Assembly (NCBI GenBank): GCA_934650975.1
Contig: CAKUFW010000096.1
Coordinates: 1 to 6,545, forward strand
Reading direction: 5' to 3'
From: an uncultured Collinsella sp.
Lineage (GTDB): Bacteria > Actinomycetota > Coriobacteriia > Coriobacteriales > Coriobacteriaceae
Length of the DNA: 6,545 bases
The position numbers and the translations under genes were made by a program. The notes under the pieces were generated by a model, which did no database searches, had not been told where the DNA came from, and worked only from the letters and a program-made list of their open reading frames with translations. Below are positions 4,544 through 6,545 of the stretch, one piece after another. The stretch's first letter is position 1. The number at the start of each line of letters is the position of its first letter.

Positions 4544-5677
4544 GTGAAAGCGCCGTCCACCAGACCCGCCGCCGTGCTCGGCCTCGACGTCGGCAAGTCG
4601 TCGCACTGGGCCTGCCTGATCGACCGCGACGGGGAGGTGCTGGCCAGCGCCCCCGTCCGCAACAGGGAGGCCGAGCTCGACGCGCTGTTCGCCTCCGCGC
4701 CCGGCGGCACGCTCGTCGTGGTCGACCAGTTCCGCAACATAGGCTCCCTCGCCGTGAGGCGCGCCCGCGCCGCGGGGCTCGGGGTCGCCTACCTGCCCGG
4801 GCTCGCCGCCAGCCGCGCCGCGGGCCTGTTCGCCGGCGAGGCCAAGACCGACGAGCGCGACGCCGAGGTGATAGCGCGGACCGCCCTGGGCGTGCCGGGC
4901 TCCCTGTCGGGGGTCCCGGGCCGAGGCGAGGCCCTCGAGGCCGCCCGCGCCCTCTCCTCGCAGCGCGACCACGTCGTCGCCTGCGCGACCAGGGACAAGA
5001 ACCGCCTGCGCGCGGTGCTGCTCGAGTCCTGCCCGGCCCTCGAGGCCGCCGTCGACCTGTCGGACCGCCGGTGGCTGGAGCTGCTCGCCGGGTTCGGCGG
5101 GGCGTGGGGGATCGCCCGCTCCGGGGCCGAGGGGCCGCGGGCCGAGGCCGCCGGGGAGGCCGCGGCGGCCTCCACCGCGCCCCCGCCGGCGCTCGTCGAG
5201 GCGGAGAACAGGCAGGTCAGGTTCCTGGCCGCCCGGATATCGGAGGCCCTCGACGAGGCCGGGGCCCTCGAGGCCGAGACGGCGGCGCTGCTCGAGGGCG
5301 ACGAGACCTACGCGTGCCTGCTCACCGTGCCGGGCATCGGCCCGAGGACGGCGGCGCAGCTCGCGGTGTCGGTCGACATCGCCAGGTTCCCGGACCACGA
5401 CCACCTGGCCTCGTACTGCGGGATAGCCCCGAGGGTGAGGAGCTCCGGCACGTCGGTGAGGTCGGTCAGGGCGTCCAGGCGCGGCGACGCGAGGCTCAAG
5501 TCGCTGCTGATCTTCTCGTGCAACAGCCTGGTGAGGTCCTCGGGGCGCTACGGCGAGTACTACCGGGCCTGCAGGGCGCGGGGCATGGGGCACGGGCGGG
5601 CGCTCAAGGCGGTCGCGAGGAAGCGGCTCAGGGCGATATACGCCGTGATGCGCGACCGGGTGCCCTACCGGGAGTAG
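4544..5677 (+). CDS. IS110-family transposase (RuvC-like DEDD plus Transposase_20 domain)
   Basis: A 377-residue recombinase that, with its bridge RNA, excises the element as a circle and inserts it into matching DNA. The N-terminal RuvC-like domain shows VLGLDVGKSSHWACLIDRDG with catalytic Asp15, LVVVDQ with Asp61, and KTDERDAEVIA with Asp103 and Asp106. The second acidic position is Asp where Glu is usual (VVVDQ instead of VVxE). A variable, Ala/Glu-rich coiled middle (about 125-250) follows. The C-terminal domain starts at LLTVPGIGPRTAAQLAVSVD (259-278), with YCGIAPRVRSSGTSVRSVRA (291-310), whose Ser300, Ser301 or Ser304 should be the nucleophile, and LKSLLIFSCNSLVRSS (318-333). The GTG at 4544 follows an AAGGA ribosome-binding site 7 nt upstream. 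The reading frame is intact, so the element may be active. Confidence 0.93.
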   Translation: MKAPSTRPAAVLGLDVGKSSHWACLIDRDGEVLASAPVRNREAELDALFASAPGGTLVVVDQFRNIGSLAVRRARAAGLGVAYLPGLAASRAAGLFAGEAKTDERDAEVIARTALGVPGSLSGVPGRGEALEAARALSSQRDHVVACATRDKNRLRAVLLESCPALEAAVDLSDRRWLELLAGFGGAWGIARSGAEGPRAEAAGEAAAASTAPPPALVEAENRQVRFLAARISEALDEAGALEAETAALLEGDETYACLLTVPGIGPRTAAQLAVSVDIARFPDHDHLASYCGIAPRVRSSGTSVRSVRASRRGDARLKSLLIFSCNSLVRSSGRYGEYYRACRARGMGHGRALKAVARKRLRAIYAVMRDRVPYRE

Positions 5678-5686
5678 CCCCGGCGG

Positions 5687-5692
5687 TTGACA
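5687..5692 (+). promoter_or_regulatory. Outward -35 (TTGACA) in the right end of the IS
   Basis: A perfect consensus TTGACA lies between the transposase stop codon and the right junction, pointing out of the element. Joined to the left end in the circular form it would face TACAGT (4298-4303) across 15 nt and drive the bridge RNA and transposase. In the integrated form it could act only if the flank supplied a -10. The flank (around 5708-5716) does not obviously do so. Confidence 0.45.
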
Positions 5693-5697
5693 AAACT

Positions 5698-5712
5698 ATA
5701 GGAACACCCAAC
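5698..5712 (+). other. Right IS junction: left donor, CA core, right target
   Basis: The top strand reads ATAGGAA (element left-donor half, 5698-5704), CA core (5705-5706), CCCAAC (genomic right target, 5707-5712). ATAGGAA is identical to the left-donor guide at 4455-4461. CACCCAAC is the exact complement of the right-target guide GTTGGGTG at 4413-4420. Confidence 0.8.
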
Positions 5713-5770
5713 GACTACATCGATGTGTTGGCAACGCCAGCGAGCGGGTCGCATTTGTGACAAGGTGATG

Positions 5771-5807
5771 TGAAACGAAAGGGCGCTGACCTTCTGGTCG
5801 CGCCCTT
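5771..5807 (-). terminator. Terminator-like hairpin downstream of prfA
   Basis: On the minus strand, AAGGGCGC-GACC (5807-5796) pairs with GGTC-A-GCGCCCTT (5791-5779) around an AGAA loop. This gives a 12-bp stem with one bulged A, followed by TCGTTTC. The stem is strong, the U tract interrupted. It lies about 75 nt past the prfA stop and should end most prfA transcripts before the insertion sequence and prmC. Confidence 0.6.
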
Positions 5808-5856
5808 GAAGTTGAACGTCAGATTGTCCAAATGCGGCCCGCGCAGCGTCGGCTGG

Positions 5857-5880
5857 TCCGCCGTTCGGTAGAACGGCGGA
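5857..5880 (-). other. Perfect 10-bp hairpin directly after the prfA stop codon
   Basis: TCCGCCGTTC (5857-5866) and GAACGGCGGA (5871-5880) form a perfect stem with a 4-nt loop, beginning two bases after the prfA stop. No U tract follows on the minus strand. It may protect the 3' end of the prfA message or act with the second hairpin downstream in termination. Confidence 0.5.
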
Positions 5881-5882
5881 AC

Positions 5883-6545
5883 TTAGACTGCCTGTGCCAG
5901 CTTCTCGGCTCGCTCGGCGGCGGCTAGTGCCTCGATGACGGTGCCGAGCTGGTCGCCCAGGAGGACGCCGTTGTAGGTGGAGTTGAAGCCGATGCGGTGA
6001 TCGGTCACGCGGTCCTGGGGCTGGTTGTAGGTACGGATCTTCTCGGAACGGTTGCCGTGGCCGATCTGGCTCTGGCGCTCGGCGCCAAGCTCAGCCTGCT
6101 GCTTCTCGAGCTCCATCTCGTACAGACGGGCACGCAGCATCTGCATGCAGACCTCGCGGTTCTGGATCTGGGAGCGCTGCTCCTGCGACTGCACCACGGT
6201 GTTGGTGGGCAGGTGGGTGATGCGCACGGCGGAGTAGGTGGTGTTAACGCACTGACCGCCAGGGCCGGAGGCGCAGTAGGTGTCGATGCGCAGGTCGGAC
6301 TGGTTGATTTGGACGTCGATCTCCTCGGCCTCGGGAAGCACGGCGACGGTGGCCGTGGAGGTCTGGATGCGACCCTGGGACTCGGTCTTGGGAACGCGCT
6401 GGACTCGGTGCACGCCGGACTCGAACTTCATAACGGAGTAGACGCGGTCGCCCTCGACCTTGAACTCGATGGACTTAAAGCCGCCGGCCTCGCTGGGGCT
6501 GGAGTCGAGCACGGTGGTCTTCCAGCCGCGCGACTCGCAGAAGCG
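5883..6545 (-). CDS. prfA: Peptide chain release factor 1, C-terminal part
   Basis: RF1 recognises UAA and UAG in the ribosomal A site and triggers hydrolysis of the finished peptide. The last 220 residues are present; the reading frame is open to the window edge, so the start is outside. Visible in order are [20 protein letters not shown], the tripeptide anticodon region [16 protein letters not shown] with PKT as the P-x-T motif (RF1 type, not the SPF of RF2), then [20 protein letters not shown] with the catalytic GGQ. The GGQ glutamine is the substrate of PrmC, encoded next on the same strand. The C-terminal [20 protein letters not shown] is typical of RF1. PKT replaces the common PAT/PVT, and SGPGGQ is the actinobacterial style. 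Two hairpins follow the stop codon. Confidence 0.96.
   Translation of the reverse strand, partial: RFCESRGWKTTVLDSSPSEAGGFKSIEFKVEGDRVYSVMKFESGVHRVQRVPKTESQGRIQTSTATVAVLPEAEEIDVQINQSDLRIDTYCASGPGGQCVNTTYSAVRITHLPTNTVVQSQEQRSQIQNREVCMQMLRARLYEMELEKQQAELGAERQSQIGHGNRSEKIRTYNQPQDRVTDHRIGFNSTYNGVLLGDQLGTVIEALAAAERAEKLAQAV

Larger units (their letters stand above)
4295..5704 (+). mobile_element. IS110-family insertion sequence with encoded bridge RNA, about 1410 bp
   Basis: The element is bounded by the dinucleotide CA (4295-4296 and 5705-5706). It has no terminal inverted repeats and no longer target duplication, as expected for IS110. It contains a long left non-coding end (about 250 nt) carrying a structured RNA, a DEDD-type transposase gene, and only 27 nt after the stop codon. 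That layout fits the IS110 group rather than IS1111. Base composition is far more G+C-rich than the host genes, and the change is abrupt near 4310 and 5690. The ends were set by matching the RNA guide segments to both junctions, not by an alignment. It lies opposite to prfA and prmC in a repeat array and interrupts no gene. I do not recognise a named IS. Confidence 0.88.

Noticed and set aside
4214..5593. Long open frame on the minus strand across the insertion sequence (about 459 codons)
   Set aside because: It is antisense to the transposase, Arg/Gly/Pro/Ala-rich and without recognisable domains. It is a by-product of very high G+C.
4295..5704. IS1111-group element
   Set aside because: IS1111 members have the long non-coding end after the transposase and subterminal inverted repeats. 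Here the long end precedes the gene and only 27 nt follow it.
4495..5760. Shifted plus-strand open frame over the transposase (about 421 codons)
   Set aside because: Its composition is dominated by Arg, Gly and Pro. The frame at 4544-5677 carries all IS110 motifs and a ribosome-binding site.
6502..6512. GTG at 6512 as the start of prfA
   Set aside because: The reading frame continues upstream to the window edge with conserved RF1 sequence (RGWKTT), so this codon is an internal valine.

Overview
The window looks like a stretch of a Coriobacteriia (Actinomycetota) chromosome, most like Collinsella. The evidence is about 60% G+C host genes, an actinobacterial-type RF1 motif (SGPGGQ), the set prfA, prmC and tsaC on one strand, and short intergenic repeats of the 'GGAACGTCCC / CCCAACGACTAC' type. 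The genus is inferred from these features, not from a database search.

All host genes read on the minus strand, so the transcriptional order runs from high to low coordinates. prfA (release factor 1, start outside the window) is followed by a terminator-like hairpin, then a long intergenic region, prmC (the methyltransferase that modifies the GGQ glutamine of release factors), a hicAB toxin-antitoxin pair, a higBA-type toxin-antitoxin pair, tsaC (threonylcarbamoyl-AMP synthase for the tRNA t6A modification), and the first codons of an unidentified gene. The backbone is therefore a translation-fidelity cluster, and accessory DNA sits in two of its gaps: two toxin-antitoxin modules between prmC and tsaC, and an insertion sequence between prfA and prmC.

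The insertion sequence is the highlight. It is an IS110-family element of about 1410 bp (4295-5704) on the plus strand, inserted into a small array of REP-like repeats. It has a 377-residue transposase, a 27-nt right non-coding end and a roughly 250-nt left non-coding end. The left end can be folded by eye into a complete bridge RNA (seekRNA): a 5' hairpin, a target-binding loop and a donor-binding loop. All four guide segments can be matched to the element's junctions. Left-target guide GAACGTCC equals the left flank, right-target guide GTTGGGTG is complementary to the right flank, left-donor guide ATAGGAA equals the right end of the element, and right-donor guide GTAATG is complementary to its left end. 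This fixes the exchange dinucleotide as CA, the pre-insertion target as GAACGTC-CA-CCCAAC and the circle junction as ATAGGAA-CA-TTAC. The right end carries TTGACA pointing outward, which would join a -10-like TACAGT in the left end when the element circularises.

Other points of note are an Ala/Glu-rich insertion of about 125 residues in PrmC, an extra segment of about 35 residues in TsaC, a perfect inverted repeat overlapping the ribosome-binding site of the higBA-type operon, and a good sigma-70-type promoter in front of hicA.
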